Below, one piece after another: positions 1 through 8,447 of a stretch of DNA of 64,000 nucleotides (the stretch's first letter is position 1; the number at the start of each line of letters is the position of its first letter). The position numbers were made by a program, and so were the translations under genes. The notes beneath the pieces were generated by a model, which was not told where the DNA came from, did not search any database, and saw nothing but the letters and a program-made list of their open reading frames with translations. Origin of the DNA: Carnobacterium divergens (GTDB lineage: Bacteria; Bacillota; Bacilli; Lactobacillales; Carnobacteriaceae); the NCBI RefSeq assembly GCF_900258435.1, contig NZ_LT992558.1:282766-346765 (forward strand), read 5' to 3'.

Positions 1-1017
1 AGCTTTTTCAGCAACTGAGATAGCTTCTTCCATTGTAATAGATTCAACTCCGATATCTGCTAAGCAGACAGGTAGGCCAATTGATAATGAGAAATCTAAC
101 ACTTCATGTAGTTCTTCAATTGGTGCATTTTCTAATACTAATTGCGCAATTGCGCTAAAGGCCACTTTTTCACCATGGAAATAATGATGCGTTCCTTCTA
201 AGGCAGTCAATCCGTCATGAATCGCATGAATCGCTGCTAAACCAGCACTTTCAAAGCCTAAGCCTGATAATAAAATGTTTGTTTCAACAATATTTTCTAA
301 AGCAGGTGTTACAAGGTTATTGTCACAAGCAATTTTTGCATTGTAGCCATTTTCAAGTAGCATTTCATAACATAATTTTGCCATCATTAAAGCTGCATTT
401 GTTCCTTTAGCTGGTGGGCATTCTCCTGTTCGTGCGCCACATGGCAAGCCTGCATTTACATTTGAGAAGGAGTTTGACGTTGCACGTGCTTCAAAATAAG
501 TAGAAAGTGCGTCTCCCATTCCGGCTACTAAAAAGCGTGTTGGGGCATTGGCAATAATTTTCGTATCTACCATGACTACGCTTGGGCTTTGTTTGAAGTA
601 TGCGTAATCGTCGAATTCGCCTTCTGGAGTATACAATACTGCGGAATGACTCGTTGGTGCATCTGTTGCCGCAATTGTTGGAACAATAATCAACGCTTCA
701 CCTTCCGCAACACATTTTGCAGTGTCAATTGCTTTACCGCCACCTAAACCAATCACACAGTCACAGTTGTGTTCTTTAGCAAATTCTTGTAAGCGAGCTA
801 CTTCTTGTCTTGAACATTCGCCGTTAAAATGGCTTGGAATGATTTCAATGTTAAATTTTTCAGTTGTTTGGTCTAATTGTGCTTGTACACGGTTGATATC
901 GTCTTGATGGGCAATTAATAGTGCTGATTTTCCGAAAGTAGAAACGAAATAGCCTAAATTAAGAATTTCGTCCTCTCCTTGTACATACTTTGTTGGTGAA
1001 ATAAATGCTTTTCTCAT
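1..1017 (-). CDS. gldA: Glycerol dehydrogenase, 3' end outside window
   Basis: NAD-dependent oxidation of glycerol to dihydroxyacetone in the cytoplasm. The 339 visible codons start MRKAFISPTKYVQG and read through the NAD-binding GGGKAIDTAK segment (about residues 93-102) and the metal-site region around IHAIHDGLTALEGTHHYFHG, all typical of the iron-containing/GldA alcohol dehydrogenase family. The stop lies beyond the left edge; family members are about 360-370 residues, so only the tail is missing. A strong GGAGG sits just upstream of the ATG. It is the last visible gene after dhaKLM on the same strand, so its product DHA is passed directly to the kinase encoded upstream. No defects are seen. 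Confidence 0.93.
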   Translation of the reverse strand, partial: MRKAFISPTKYVQGEDEILNLGYFVSTFGKSALLIAHQDDINRVQAQLDQTTEKFNIEIIPSHFNGECSRQEVARLQEFAKEHNCDCVIGLGGGKAIDTAKCVAEGEALIIVPTIAATDAPTSHSAVLYTPEGEFDDYAYFKQSPSVVMVDTKIIANAPTRFLVAGMGDALSTYFEARATSNSFSNVNAGLPCGARTGECPPAKGTNAALMMAKLCYEMLLENGYNAKIACDNNLVTPALENIVETNILLSGLGFESAGLAAIHAIHDGLTALEGTHHYFHGEKVAFSAIAQLVLENAPIEELHEVLDFSLSIGLPVCLADIGVESITMEEAISVAEKA

Positions 1018-1052
1018 TGTTCTTACCTCCATAGTTTTCATTTATTTAGAAT

Positions 1053-1070
1053 GCGCCTCAATTGAGACGC
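1053..1070 (-). repeat. Compact hairpin between dhaM and gldA
   Basis: The 18-base element forms a near-perfect palindrome centred on CTCAATTGAG, with flanking GCG/CGC. It is not followed by a T-run on the minus strand, so it is more likely an mRNA processing or stability element within the dha operon than a terminator. Function is inference. Confidence 0.4.
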
Positions 1071-1084
1071 AGTGTCTACAGTAT

Positions 1085-1456
1085 TTATTTAATTTTCATC
1101 GGATCAATTTGTTCTTTAATCATCTCTAAGGATGCATCGGCTTGAATCAAGGCTGCCGCCGTATAGCTACTTTCTAGAAAAGCTGTATCAAATAGATGAA
1201 CTTCTTTGTCTGTCATTTCCATTACCATTTCTAAATTCATTTTGGCACTACCTAAATCATAGAAAGCTAATAAAATTTCAGCTTCATTAGCGTCAAAAGC
1301 TGTTTGGATTTTTTCAAAGCTCGTTCCAACTTCATTCTCATCCGTTCCGCCAGCAGAGGTAATCGATACATCCTTTGCCACTTCTCGCATTAAGCGAACG
1401 ACTCCTTCTGCAATTTGAGGAACATGTGAAACGACAACAACACCTAGTTTACTCAT
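1085..1456 (-). CDS. dhaM: PTS-dependent DHA kinase, phosphotransfer subunit DhaM
   Basis: This subunit receives phosphate from HPr and passes it to the ADP cofactor bound on DhaL. The 123-residue protein is a single EIIA-mannose-like domain. The phosphorylatable histidine is His11 in VVVVSH, followed by the family pattern PQIAEGVVRLMREV. It has no fused HPr or EI domain, as is usual in Firmicutes (E. coli DhaM carries both). The start overlaps the dhaL stop by 4 bases (ATGA), so translation is probably coupled. It lies between dhaL and gldA. Confidence 0.93.
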   Translation of the reverse strand: MSKLGVVVVSHVPQIAEGVVRLMREVAKDVSITSAGGTDENEVGTSFEKIQTAFDANEAEILLAFYDLGSAKMNLEMVMEMTDKEVHLFDTAFLESSYTAAALIQADASLEMIKEQIDPMKIK

Positions 1457-2034
1457 TGAAAAACACCTGCTTTCAACATTGCTTCAAATAAATATCCACT
1501 TGACATTGCTCCTGGATCAATATGCCCAATTGAGCGATCGCCAAGATATGATGCGCGACCTTTTGTAGCTTTAATTTCTTTTGTCCCTTCAACAGCATCT
1601 TGAATAACTTTAGAAGTTAGTTCGTTTTTTTGTACTGCTTCAACAACAGGTTGCCAAACGTCTACCATTGTTTTTTCGCCAACTTCAGCCTTGCCACGTT
1701 TTTGAATTCCAGCCAAACCAGCAGCCAAGAGCTCCCCTAAATCATCTGTTTCTCCAGCAGCTTTTGCCATACTGATGAACGCTGAACCATATAAGGGACC
1801 TGACGCGCCTCCCACTTTACTAACTAATGTCATACCCGTTAATTTGAAAATATCTACCAACGTTGTTGGATTTTTTTCAGCAATAACCTCTTTTACGGCC
1901 GTTGTACCACGAGCCATATTCATACCGTGGTCTCCGTCGCCAATTGGGGTGTCCAATTCACTTAAATACTCTTTGTTTTGATTAACCTCATCTGTAAATA
2001 AGTCTAACCAGGTTTTTACAGTTTCTACATTCAT
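1453..2034 (-). CDS. dhaL: Dihydroxyacetone kinase ADP-binding subunit DhaL
   Basis: DhaL holds a permanently bound ADP that is re-phosphorylated by DhaM and used to phosphorylate DHA on DhaK. The 193-residue helical-barrel protein has the Mg-ADP aspartates in DTPIGDGDHG (Asp28, Asp33, Asp35) and the glycine/serine segment SKVGGASGPLYG. Length is normal. It lies 12 bases after dhaK and overlaps dhaM by 4 bases, so the three subunits form one transcription and translation unit. Confidence 0.95.
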   Translation of the reverse strand: MNVETVKTWLDLFTDEVNQNKEYLSELDTPIGDGDHGMNMARGTTAVKEVIAEKNPTTLVDIFKLTGMTLVSKVGGASGPLYGSAFISMAKAAGETDDLGELLAAGLAGIQKRGKAEVGEKTMVDVWQPVVEAVQKNELTSKVIQDAVEGTKEIKATKGRASYLGDRSIGHIDPGAMSSGYLFEAMLKAGVFQ

Positions 2035-2046
2035 TTTTATTTCCTC

Positions 2047-3036
2047 CTACCAAGCAATTGTATTTGTTTTATAAATTAAATTTTCTAGCCATTTAGAATC
2101 TTCTAATTTTACTAATGTTAACGATAAACCAGCCATATCGATTGCAGTCATGAAATCGCCCACTTTTTTAAATTCAACCACTATTCCTTCTTCATCTAGT
2201 AATTGGCGAACATCATTTGTAAAAATATATTGTTCCATTAAAGGTGTGCTGCCTAAGCCGTTAACTAATAGTGCGAAATGATCGCCTTTTTTCCAATCGA
2301 AGGCTGCTTTTAACTTCATTACTAATTCTTTTGCTAACTCTTTTGAAGGAGCGATTTTTTCTCTGCGGTAACCAGGTTCACCGTGAATACCCACACCAAA
2401 TTCAATTTCATCATCTGCTAAAACAAAGCCTGGCTTCCCTACCTCAGGAACAGTTGCACCTGTTAAGGCTACTCCAATGGTTTTGATTTGTGGAACCAAT
2501 TTATCAGCCATTGCTTTAATTTCTGATAAACTTGCACCTTGATCAGCTGCAGCGCCTAAAATTTTATGAACTAAAACAGTCCCTGCAACTCCACGTTTTC
2601 CTGCCGTATAGGTACTATCTTCCACTGCAATGTCGTCATCTACAATAATAAAATCAACTTCAATATCTTCCATCTCAGCTAACTCTTTTGCCATATCGAA
2701 ATTCATCACGTCACCAGAATAATTTTTAATGATTAAAAAGACGCCGGCTCCTTGATCAGCTGCTTTGATTCCTTCTAAAATTTGATCAGGAGTTGGTGAT
2801 GTAAAAACTGCCCCACAAACTGCTGCTGATAACATTCCTTGACCGACAAAACCTGCATGTGCTGGTTCATGTCCGCTTCCGCCTCCACTAATTAACCCAA
2901 CATGTCCCTTCGTTTGATTTTTCGCTACGATGATTCCGCTTTCATTGATACGTTCAACTAAATCTCCATGTGCATAAGTCAACCCGTCCAACATTTCGTC
3001 TACTACTGCTGTCGCGTCATTTATTATCTTTTTCAT
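2047..3036 (-). CDS. dhaK: Dihydroxyacetone kinase substrate-binding subunit DhaK
   Basis: DhaK binds dihydroxyacetone covalently and presents it to DhaL-ATP to make DHA phosphate for glycolysis. The 329-residue protein keeps the key residues at the same numbers as recalled for E. coli DhaK: His56 in GGGSGHEP, Asp109 in NYSGD, and the hemiaminal-forming His218 in GIHGEPG. It is the first gene of the minus-strand operon dhaK-dhaL-dhaM-gldA. Upstream lie a cre site and a DhaS-like operator, suggesting catabolite repression and activation by DHA. No dhaS or dhaQ gene is in the window. Confidence 0.96.
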   Translation of the reverse strand: MKKIINDATAVVDEMLDGLTYAHGDLVERINESGIIVAKNQTKGHVGLISGGGSGHEPAHAGFVGQGMLSAAVCGAVFTSPTPDQILEGIKAADQGAGVFLIIKNYSGDVMNFDMAKELAEMEDIEVDFIIVDDDIAVEDSTYTAGKRGVAGTVLVHKILGAAADQGASLSEIKAMADKLVPQIKTIGVALTGATVPEVGKPGFVLADDEIEFGVGIHGEPGYRREKIAPSKELAKELVMKLKAAFDWKKGDHFALLVNGLGSTPLMEQYIFTNDVRQLLDEEGIVVEFKKVGDFMTAIDMAGLSLTLVKLEDSKWLENLIYKTNTIAW

Positions 3037-3073
3037 TATTTATCCGCACCCTTCGTTTGTTTTCTACATGCTT

Positions 3074-3102
3074 ACTATATCGCGAAAACGTTTTCTTTTA
3101 AA
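3074..3102 (-). promoter_or_regulatory. Predicted dhaK promoter with internal cre site
   Basis: On the minus strand a TTTAAA (-35, 3097-3102) and TATAGT (-10, 3074-3079) are 17 bases apart. The palindrome GAAAACGTTTTC (3084-3095) fills the spacer and fits the CcpA cre consensus. A CcpA dimer here would block the core promoter, as expected for an alternative-carbon operon. The -35 is weak, which suits an activator-dependent promoter. Confidence 0.6.
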
Positions 3103-3129
3103 CGGACAAAATTTCTAATGTGTCCGTTT
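3100..3129 (-). promoter_or_regulatory. DhaS-type operator of the dha operon
   Basis: A 30-base inverted repeat with 9-base perfect outer arms (AAACGGACA / TGTCCGTTT). Read on the minus strand the core is GGACACAT-N6-TTTTGTCC (3104-3125). The Lactococcus lactis DhaS operator, recalled from the literature, is GGACACAT-N6-ATTTGTCC, one base different. It abuts the predicted -35 on its upstream side, the right place for an activator of the TetR-like DhaS/DhaQ system. Confidence 0.7.
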
Positions 3130-3207
3130 GTTCAGTTTATAACATTTTTAAACCTTCACAAAATAGACTTTTTTTAATGAATTATCTTTATTTGCTCATA
3201 GTTTATC

Positions 3208-3236
3208 TTGCTTATTTAAAAGGATTCGACTATGAT
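3208..3236 (+). promoter_or_regulatory. Promoter of the iron-uptake operon
   Basis: TTGCTT (3208-3213) and TATGAT (3231-3236) are separated by exactly 17 bases. The -10 overlaps the Fur box, so bound Fur would exclude RNA polymerase. Confidence 0.7.
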
Positions 3237-3258
3237 AATTGAGAACGATTATCAATTA
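3233..3258 (+). promoter_or_regulatory. Fur box
   Basis: The core TGAGAACGATTATCA (3240-3254) matches the 7-1-7 Fur consensus TGATAAT-N-ATTATCA at 12 of 14 defined bases, and a further TGATAATT half-site precedes it (3233-3240). It overlaps the -10 of the operon promoter and the spurious upstream extension of the nitroreductase reading frame. Iron-dependent repression is inferred from this and from the operon content. Confidence 0.8.
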
Positions 3259-3279
3259 CATTTAAAACGGAGTGACTTT

Positions 3280-3900
3280 ATGGAACAAGATGAACCACAT
3301 TCAATTAGTCAACTAATTCAAAGTAGAAGGACGATTCGAAAGATTTTACCCGATGCTATCCCTCTAGAGCTAATTTATACTATTTTAGAAATAGCTTCTT
3401 TTGCACCTTTCCATTCAAAAAAAGAACCTTGGGAAGTTTTACTTATTTCAACAGAATCAGAACGCCAACTATTTTCAACAGCAATCCTTGAAAGTTACAC
3501 ACGTTTAGGGGTGTGGGATTCTTACGATCAATCAGCCTTAGATAAAACAAAACGCAAAGTCTATGACTATTTTGCTGAAGTGCCCGTCAGCATCGTTGTT
3601 TCTGTTCCATTAGAAGCTGATCAAAAGACTTCATTGGAAGCCATTTCTGCTACCGCTGCATTTATTCAAAATATCCAACTTGTCGCTTGGGATAAATCAA
3701 TCGGCGTAACTTGGCGAACCACACCTAATATTTTTGACTCAACATTCGCTGAAGCATTACGAATTGATTCCACCCGGAAAATTGTTGCAACTCTTCATTT
3801 AACTAAAATAAAACCAGCGTCAACAAAAATAAAAGCAAAACGTAGTCCTCTTAGCGAATGGGTGACTACTTTAGAAAGTGTGAGAAATAATGAAACATAA
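3280..3900 (+). CDS. Nitroreductase-family flavoprotein of the iron operon
   Basis: A 206-residue FMN-dependent nitroreductase-fold protein. The family pattern SRRTIRK near the N-terminus, ASFAPFHSKKEPW for the FMN phosphate and dimer region, and the C-terminal KIVATLHLTKIK are visible. The start chosen is the ATG at 3280, preceded by CGGAGTG; the frame is open to 3232, but that extension lies in the promoter and Fur box. It overlaps the permease gene by 11 bases, so it is part of the uptake operon. Known precedent: the nitroreductase NtrA of Staphylococcus aureus helps use siderophore-bound iron. A role in reductive release of imported iron is inferred, not shown. Confidence 0.8.
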   Translation: MEQDEPHSISQLIQSRRTIRKILPDAIPLELIYTILEIASFAPFHSKKEPWEVLLISTESERQLFSTAILESYTRLGVWDSYDQSALDKTKRKVYDYFAEVPVSIVVSVPLEADQKTSLEAISATAAFIQNIQLVAWDKSIGVTWRTTPNIFDSTFAEALRIDSTRKIVATLHLTKIKPASTKIKAKRSPLSEWVTTLESVRNNET

Positions 3901-4942
3901 AAACTATCTTTTAATTCTAATTGCCTTGATTGTAGCAATTTTTCTTTCTATCATTTACTCTACGTCCATCGGTCAAGTTGACATTCCTTTCGACCAATCT
4001 TGGAACATCTTTCTCTCTAAAATCTCAAATGGTTCCGTTGGATCATTAGATCATTTGGACAATCAATCTTACATCACGATTATTTGGCAATTGCGATTGC
4101 CTCGAGCATTATTTGCTTTATTAGTTGGAATGGGCTTAGCCGTTAGCGGAACGATTATGCAGGCTATTGTTCAAAACCCATTAGCAGATCCTTATATTTT
4201 AGGGATTTCGTCTGGTGCTTCTTTAGGAGCAACGTTTGTGATTCTTTTAGGAGTCGGAAGTGGTGCCTTATTTGCACAGGTTGGTGTTGCTTTTGGCGCC
4301 TTTATTGGAGCAATTATTGCCTCTTTTGGTGTTTTATTATTAGCTAGTTTTGGCGGACGCATTACATCAATCAAATTGCTGTTGTCAGGCATGGTCATTA
4401 GTTCGTTATTAAGTGCTTTTTCCAGTTTAATCGTTTATTTTGCAAACAACGCTGAAGGCATTAAGACCATCACCTTTTGGTCAATGGGCAGTCTTGCTTC
4501 TGCTAGTTGGGATAAATTACCCATTCTTTCTGTACCAGTACTGTTAAGCTGTCTCTTCTTCCTCTTCCAACATCGAATTTTAAATACTATGTTGCTTGGA
4601 GACGAGGCTGCCATTACACTTGGAATCGAGCTTGGAAAATATCGAAAAATCTATCTAGCTTTAGCTTCTCTTCTAACAGGGACGGTTGTCGCCTATTCTG
4701 GAATGATTGGCTTTGTAGGGCTCATTATACCTCATTTAGCCAGAGGACTCTTTGGAGCAAATCATAAACGTCTTTTGCCGATGGTTTTACTGATTGGGTC
4801 ATTATTTATGATTTGGGCCGATATTCTTGCTAGAATTCTAATTAAAAATGTGGAAATTCCAATTGGAATCATTACTTCAGTCATTGGCGCACCTCTTTTT
4901 ATCTATATTATTATCAAAAAAAATTATCAATTTGGAGGTTAA
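3890..4942 (+). CDS. FecCD-family ABC permease for iron complex
   Basis: Integral membrane subunit of a siderophore/heme/B12-type importer. The 350 residues contain about nine to ten hydrophobic segments, beginning with a helix at residues 5-25. Family hallmarks are RLPRALFALLVGMGLAVSG and the cytoplasmic loop GMIGFVGLIIPHLAR that docks on the ATPase. Only one permease gene is present, so the pore is presumably a homodimer. It overlaps the nitroreductase gene and is 5 bases before the ATPase gene. The exact ligand cannot be read from sequence. Confidence 0.9.
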   Translation: MKHKNYLLILIALIVAIFLSIIYSTSIGQVDIPFDQSWNIFLSKISNGSVGSLDHLDNQSYITIIWQLRLPRALFALLVGMGLAVSGTIMQAIVQNPLADPYILGISSGASLGATFVILLGVGSGALFAQVGVAFGAFIGAIIASFGVLLLASFGGRITSIKLLLSGMVISSLLSAFSSLIVYFANNAEGIKTITFWSMGSLASASWDKLPILSVPVLLSCLFFLFQHRILNTMLLGDEAAITLGIELGKYRKIYLALASLLTGTVVAYSGMIGFVGLIIPHLARGLFGANHKRLLPMVLLIGSLFMIWADILARILIKNVEIPIGIITSVIGAPLFIYIIIKKNYQFGG

Positions 4943-4947
4943 ATACG

Positions 4948-5715
4948 ATGACACAATTAGTCGCTCAGAACATATCCGTTCGGATTGGTAAAAAAGACAT
5001 CGTCAAAGACATTACTCTTCGAGTTGATCATCAACAATTTGTTGGCGTGATTGGAGCAAATGGGTGCGGAAAATCTACCTTACTAAAAAGTCTTTATAAG
5101 AGTATTAAACCCGAAAAAGGCCGTGTCTTTTTAGATGAATTAGATGTTTTAAAGGCGTCCAATAAGATCGTTGCAAAACATGTATCTGTCGTTAGCCAAT
5201 TCAATGAAATGAGCTTTGATTTAAGTGTTGAACAGATTGTTCTTTTAGGCCGTACTCCGCATAAAAAGTTATTAGAGTCTGATACAGAAGCTGACTATCA
5301 GATAGTAGAACAGGCTTTAGCACAGACTAATCTGCTACAATACCGAAATCGTAGCTTTCTATCCTTATCTGGTGGGGAGAAACAACGCGTGATCTTAGCT
5401 AGAGCGATTGCTCAACAGCCTCATTTTATTATTCTTGATGAACCTACAAATCACTTAGATATCCGTTACCAACTGGAATTATTAAACAACGTAAAAAAAA
5501 TGAAAATTGGCGTTCTTGCAGCGCTTCATGATTTGGAAATGGCAGCTTCTTACTGTGATTACCTCTACGCAATGAAAGATGGCGAAGTCATCGCTAAAGG
5601 AACTCCTGAAGAATTGCTGACTGGTGAGCTGATAGAAGAACTTTATCAAGTTCAGTGCCAAACATTTATCAATCCAATTACTAAAAAAATGGGTTTTTCC
5701 TATTTTAGTAACTAA
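4948..5715 (+). CDS. ABC transporter ATPase, FecE/FhuC type
   Basis: Cytoplasmic ATPase that powers the FecCD-type importer. The 255-residue protein has Walker A GANGCGKST (about residues 36-44), the signature LSGGEKQR, Walker B FIILDEPTNHLD and the switch histidine in AALHDLEMA. These are the usual residues and length for the iron-chelate family. It lies between the permease and the binding protein genes with very short gaps, so it is co-transcribed from the Fur-controlled promoter. Confidence 0.93.
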   Translation: MTQLVAQNISVRIGKKDIVKDITLRVDHQQFVGVIGANGCGKSTLLKSLYKSIKPEKGRVFLDELDVLKASNKIVAKHVSVVSQFNEMSFDLSVEQIVLLGRTPHKKLLESDTEADYQIVEQALAQTNLLQYRNRSFLSLSGGEKQRVILARAIAQQPHFIILDEPTNHLDIRYQLELLNNVKKMKIGVLAALHDLEMAASYCDYLYAMKDGEVIAKGTPEELLTGELIEELYQVQCQTFINPITKKMGFSYFSN

Positions 5716-5730
5716 CTAGGAGGAATAAAA

Positions 5731-6744
5731 ATGAAAAAAACAATATTAATCGGTTCAATAGTTACTTTAAGTCTACTTGTTGCTGCTTGTGGAACGAAAG
5801 AAAATCAAACTCAGGAAAATTCTTCCTCAAAAGAAAATTATCCTGTAACCATTAGTAATTACGCCAAAGCTGAAGGCTCAACAAAATGGAAAACAAAAGA
5901 AGAAACCTTCCAAGAAGCTCCTCGCAAGGTAATGGCAAATACAAAACCTGCTGCTGAACTTTTATTGCATTTAGGCTTAGAAGACAAGATTGTTGGAGTT
6001 GGAGCTGATTTTGGACAACCAGATAAAGCAGTCGAAAAAATCTATAAAAAATTGCCAATTTTATCAAAAGACTATGTAGGAAAAGAAGTGACTTTAGGAA
6101 CAGATCCAGACTTTGTTTACGGGCGTGCCGGATTGTTTGATAATAATGAATGGGGCGTTGGGACAGTGGATTCCTTAAATGCTAGCGGCATTCGTACCTA
6201 TCTTTTAGAATCTTCTGTAACAGGAGGGACGTTTAACTCTATCTACCAAGATATCGACAATTTAGGAAAAATTTTCAACGTGGAGGCAAAAGCAAAAGAA
6301 TTTTCTGATGAAATAAAAGCCAAAGAATCGAAGCTCACAACTTCTTTACAAAAAATCGATAAAAGACAAACCTTTGCTTACATCCATACGATGGATCCTA
6401 CTGAAATTTCAATTTATTCTGCTCATGATGAAAGTTTCTTTAATGATATCTTCAATCTAATTAAATTGGACAATGTCTACAAAGATGAAAAAGGAGACAT
6501 CAGCATTGAAACGCTCCTTGAAACAGATCCAGATATCCTTATTTTTCCAATTTGGGAAGATGGCGCGGATGTTGCTAAAATCAAATCAGGGTTTTATGCA
6601 AATCCTAAACTAGCCAATATGAAAGCTATTAAAACCAAACAAGTTTATGGCGTTGATTATAATTACCTGTTTGGTTATGGGTATCAAAGTTTAGATGGTA
6701 TTGAAAAATTAGCATCCGAAATTTATCCCTCTTTATTTAACTAA
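5731..6744 (+). CDS. Iron-complex substrate-binding lipoprotein
   Basis: Extracellular receptor of the importer. The 337-residue precursor has a lipoprotein signal peptide with the lipobox LVAAC, so Cys20 should be lipidated. The mature part is a TroA/FecB-like fold: MANTKPAAELLLHLGLEDKIVGVG in the N-lobe, a long bridging helix (about residues 175-210) and a C-lobe ending in DGIEKLASEIYPSL. RBS AGGAGG precedes the ATG. It is the last gene of the operon and is followed by a strong terminator. Ligand (siderophore type or heme) is unknown. Confidence 0.88.
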   Translation: MKKTILIGSIVTLSLLVAACGTKENQTQENSSSKENYPVTISNYAKAEGSTKWKTKEETFQEAPRKVMANTKPAAELLLHLGLEDKIVGVGADFGQPDKAVEKIYKKLPILSKDYVGKEVTLGTDPDFVYGRAGLFDNNEWGVGTVDSLNASGIRTYLLESSVTGGTFNSIYQDIDNLGKIFNVEAKAKEFSDEIKAKESKLTTSLQKIDKRQTFAYIHTMDPTEISIYSAHDESFFNDIFNLIKLDNVYKDEKGDISIETLLETDPDILIFPIWEDGADVAKIKSGFYANPKLANMKAIKTKQVYGVDYNYLFGYGYQSLDGIEKLASEIYPSLFN

Positions 6745-6748
6745 ACAA

Positions 6749-6794
6749 AAAAAACCTCCGCAACCAAAATTTTCTTGGTTGTGGAGTTTTTTTG
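6749..6794. terminator. Bidirectional terminator between iron operon and jag
   Basis: Stem CTCCGCAACCAA (6756-6767) pairs with TTGGTTGTGGAG (6775-6786) with one wobble, flanked by an A-run and a T-run. It serves both convergent transcripts. Confidence 0.85.
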
Positions 6795-6795
6795 C

Positions 6796-7524
6796 TTAAA
6801 GTCGTTTTTTAGCAGGTTCAACAACTAAATATCGATGAGGCTCATTGCCCTCTGAATGTGTGCTCACTTGACCATCTTTACTTAAATAAAAATGAATTTG
6901 CTTGCGTTCAAAAGCTGGCATTGGTTCTAGAAAAACAGGTTGGTTGGTACGCAATACTTTTTCTGCCGTACGTTCTGCTAGCTGTTTTAGAATCATTTCA
7001 CGACGTTCACGATAATCGCCAACGTTCACAATTGCCGTTAACTTACTCTTAGCATGTCGATGCACAAGAACTTGTGTCAACGCCTGTAACGCATTCAAAA
7101 CTTTACCGTGTTTGCCAATTACTAAACCTGGCTTTTCAGTTTTTACATGGAAAATAATTTTATCTTCAACGAGTTCTTCTTCAATGGTTGCATCTGCACC
7201 AATTTGTACCAAAATATCAACTAGGTATTTTTTTGAGGTTTCGATTGCAACCGTGTCGTTTCGCTGTTCTAACTGAAGTTCTTTTGCTGGCATTTCTTCA
7301 TTAACTACTAGATCTTCCAAAAGAGGTTCTTGCGTTTCTTGTTTTTTTGAGGCAATCGTTGATTTAATTTCTACGATTGCCTCTTTCTTTCCAAAACCAA
7401 AGAGTCCTTTTTTACCTTCTGAAATAATGGTGATGCGCGCATCACTTCGAGTAATTCCCAATTGATCTAATCCAATTGCAATTGCTTTTTCAACAGTTTC
7501 TCCACTTGCAGTGTATTGTTCCAC
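6796..7524 (-). CDS. jag: Jag/KhpB RNA-binding protein
   Basis: Jag (KhpB/EloR) is an RNA-binding partner of KhpA linked to cell division and elongation control in Firmicutes. The protein has the N-terminal Jag domain (KAIAIGLDQLGI, GKKGLFGFGKKEA), a KH domain with GLVIGKHGKVLNALQ, and a C-terminal R3H domain (REMILKQLAERTA and PMPAFERKQIHF). The frame is open to 7566, but the GTG at 7524, preceded by GGGGGGAAG, aligns with the usual family start, giving 242 residues. It is downstream of yidC on the same strand, the standard arrangement near the origin. Confidence 0.88.
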   Translation of the reverse strand: MEQYTASGETVEKAIAIGLDQLGITRSDARITIISEGKKGLFGFGKKEAIVEIKSTIASKKQETQEPLLEDLVVNEEMPAKELQLEQRNDTVAIETSKKYLVDILVQIGADATIEEELVEDKIIFHVKTEKPGLVIGKHGKVLNALQALTQVLVHRHAKSKLTAIVNVGDYRERREMILKQLAERTAEKVLRTNQPVFLEPMPAFERKQIHFYLSKDGQVSTHSEGNEPHRYLVVEPAKKRL

Positions 7525-7571
7525 CTGTCTTCCCCCCATTTCTTTTGTCGATTCCCTATTAAACAAACTAA

Positions 7572-8411
7572 TTATTTTTTCTTATTTTTTTTCTTTTTCG
7601 GTTTTATTGCTTTTTCTAAGGCTTTTTGACGATCGCGTTCTGCTTGTACTTTTTCATCACGTTCTTTTTTAATTTTAAATGGATTATTCAATAGTAAGGT
7701 TTGACCTACTGAAAAAGCATTTCCGACTACCCAGTAAAGAGACAGTGCACTTGGTAATGTAACCCCCATAAATAAAATCAACGCTGGCATCGTGTACAAC
7801 ATGGCGCTTGTCATTGAGTTTGATTCGGCTTGACTCATGGTTGAAAGCTTTGTTGTAGCAAATGTTAACACCGCTGCTAAGACTGGCAAAATAAAATACG
7901 GGTCACGTTCCCCTAGGTTCATCCATAAGAAATGACCGGCTTTTAAAACCTCTGTACGACTGATAGCTTGATACAATGCCATTAAAACAGGCATTTGAAC
8001 CAACATTGGCAAACAACCCATCGCTGGATTTACGCCTGCTTCAGAGTACAATTTTTGTGTTTCTTCTCTTAATTTATTTTGTGTTTCCGTGTCTTTTGAT
8101 GCGTATTGTTTTTGCAACGCTTTTAATCGCGGTTGCATATCACTCATTTTACGTGTACTTTTCATTTGGTGGTGCATCAAGGGTAATAAAATAATTCGAA
8201 TCAGAATGGTAAATGAAATAATTCCTAAACCATAGCTTCCAAAGAATAGATTTGATAATCCCGTAATTGCTCTTGAGAAATTCCAAACAATGTAATGGTC
8301 CCAAAATCCTGTACTACTTGCATCAATCGAACCTGTTTTCCCACACCCAGTTAAGACAGCCATTAACAGCACTGAACTAACCAATATAAGTAATCGCTTA
8401 CGTTTACTCAC
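7572..8411 (-). CDS. yidC: Membrane insertase YidC/Oxa1 (SpoIIIJ type)
   Basis: Inserts and folds proteins in the cytoplasmic membrane. The 279-residue precursor is a lipoprotein (lipobox LMAVLTGC, Cys23) with five predicted membrane segments; the first conserved segment is FGSYGLGIISFTILIRIILLP, with the functional arginine of the hydrophilic groove in LIRIILLP. The C-terminal tail is strongly basic (PKKKKNKKK), as in YidC proteins that bind ribosomes. It lies between rnpA and jag, the conserved order rpmH-rnpA-yidC-jag. Confidence 0.95.
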   Translation of the reverse strand: MSKRKRLLILVSSVLLMAVLTGCGKTGSIDASSTGFWDHYIVWNFSRAITGLSNLFFGSYGLGIISFTILIRIILLPLMHHQMKSTRKMSDMQPRLKALQKQYASKDTETQNKLREETQKLYSEAGVNPAMGCLPMLVQMPVLMALYQAISRTEVLKAGHFLWMNLGERDPYFILPVLAAVLTFATTKLSTMSQAESNSMTSAMLYTMPALILFMGVTLPSALSLYWVVGNAFSVGQTLLLNNPFKIKKERDEKVQAERDRQKALEKAIKPKKKKNKKK

Positions 8412-8447
8412 ATCAATTCCCTCACTTCTATAGTAGATAGTTATTTT

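Noticed and set aside
3232..3279. N-terminal extension of the nitroreductase
   Set aside because: It covers the Fur box and -10 and has no RBS; the ATG at 3280 does.
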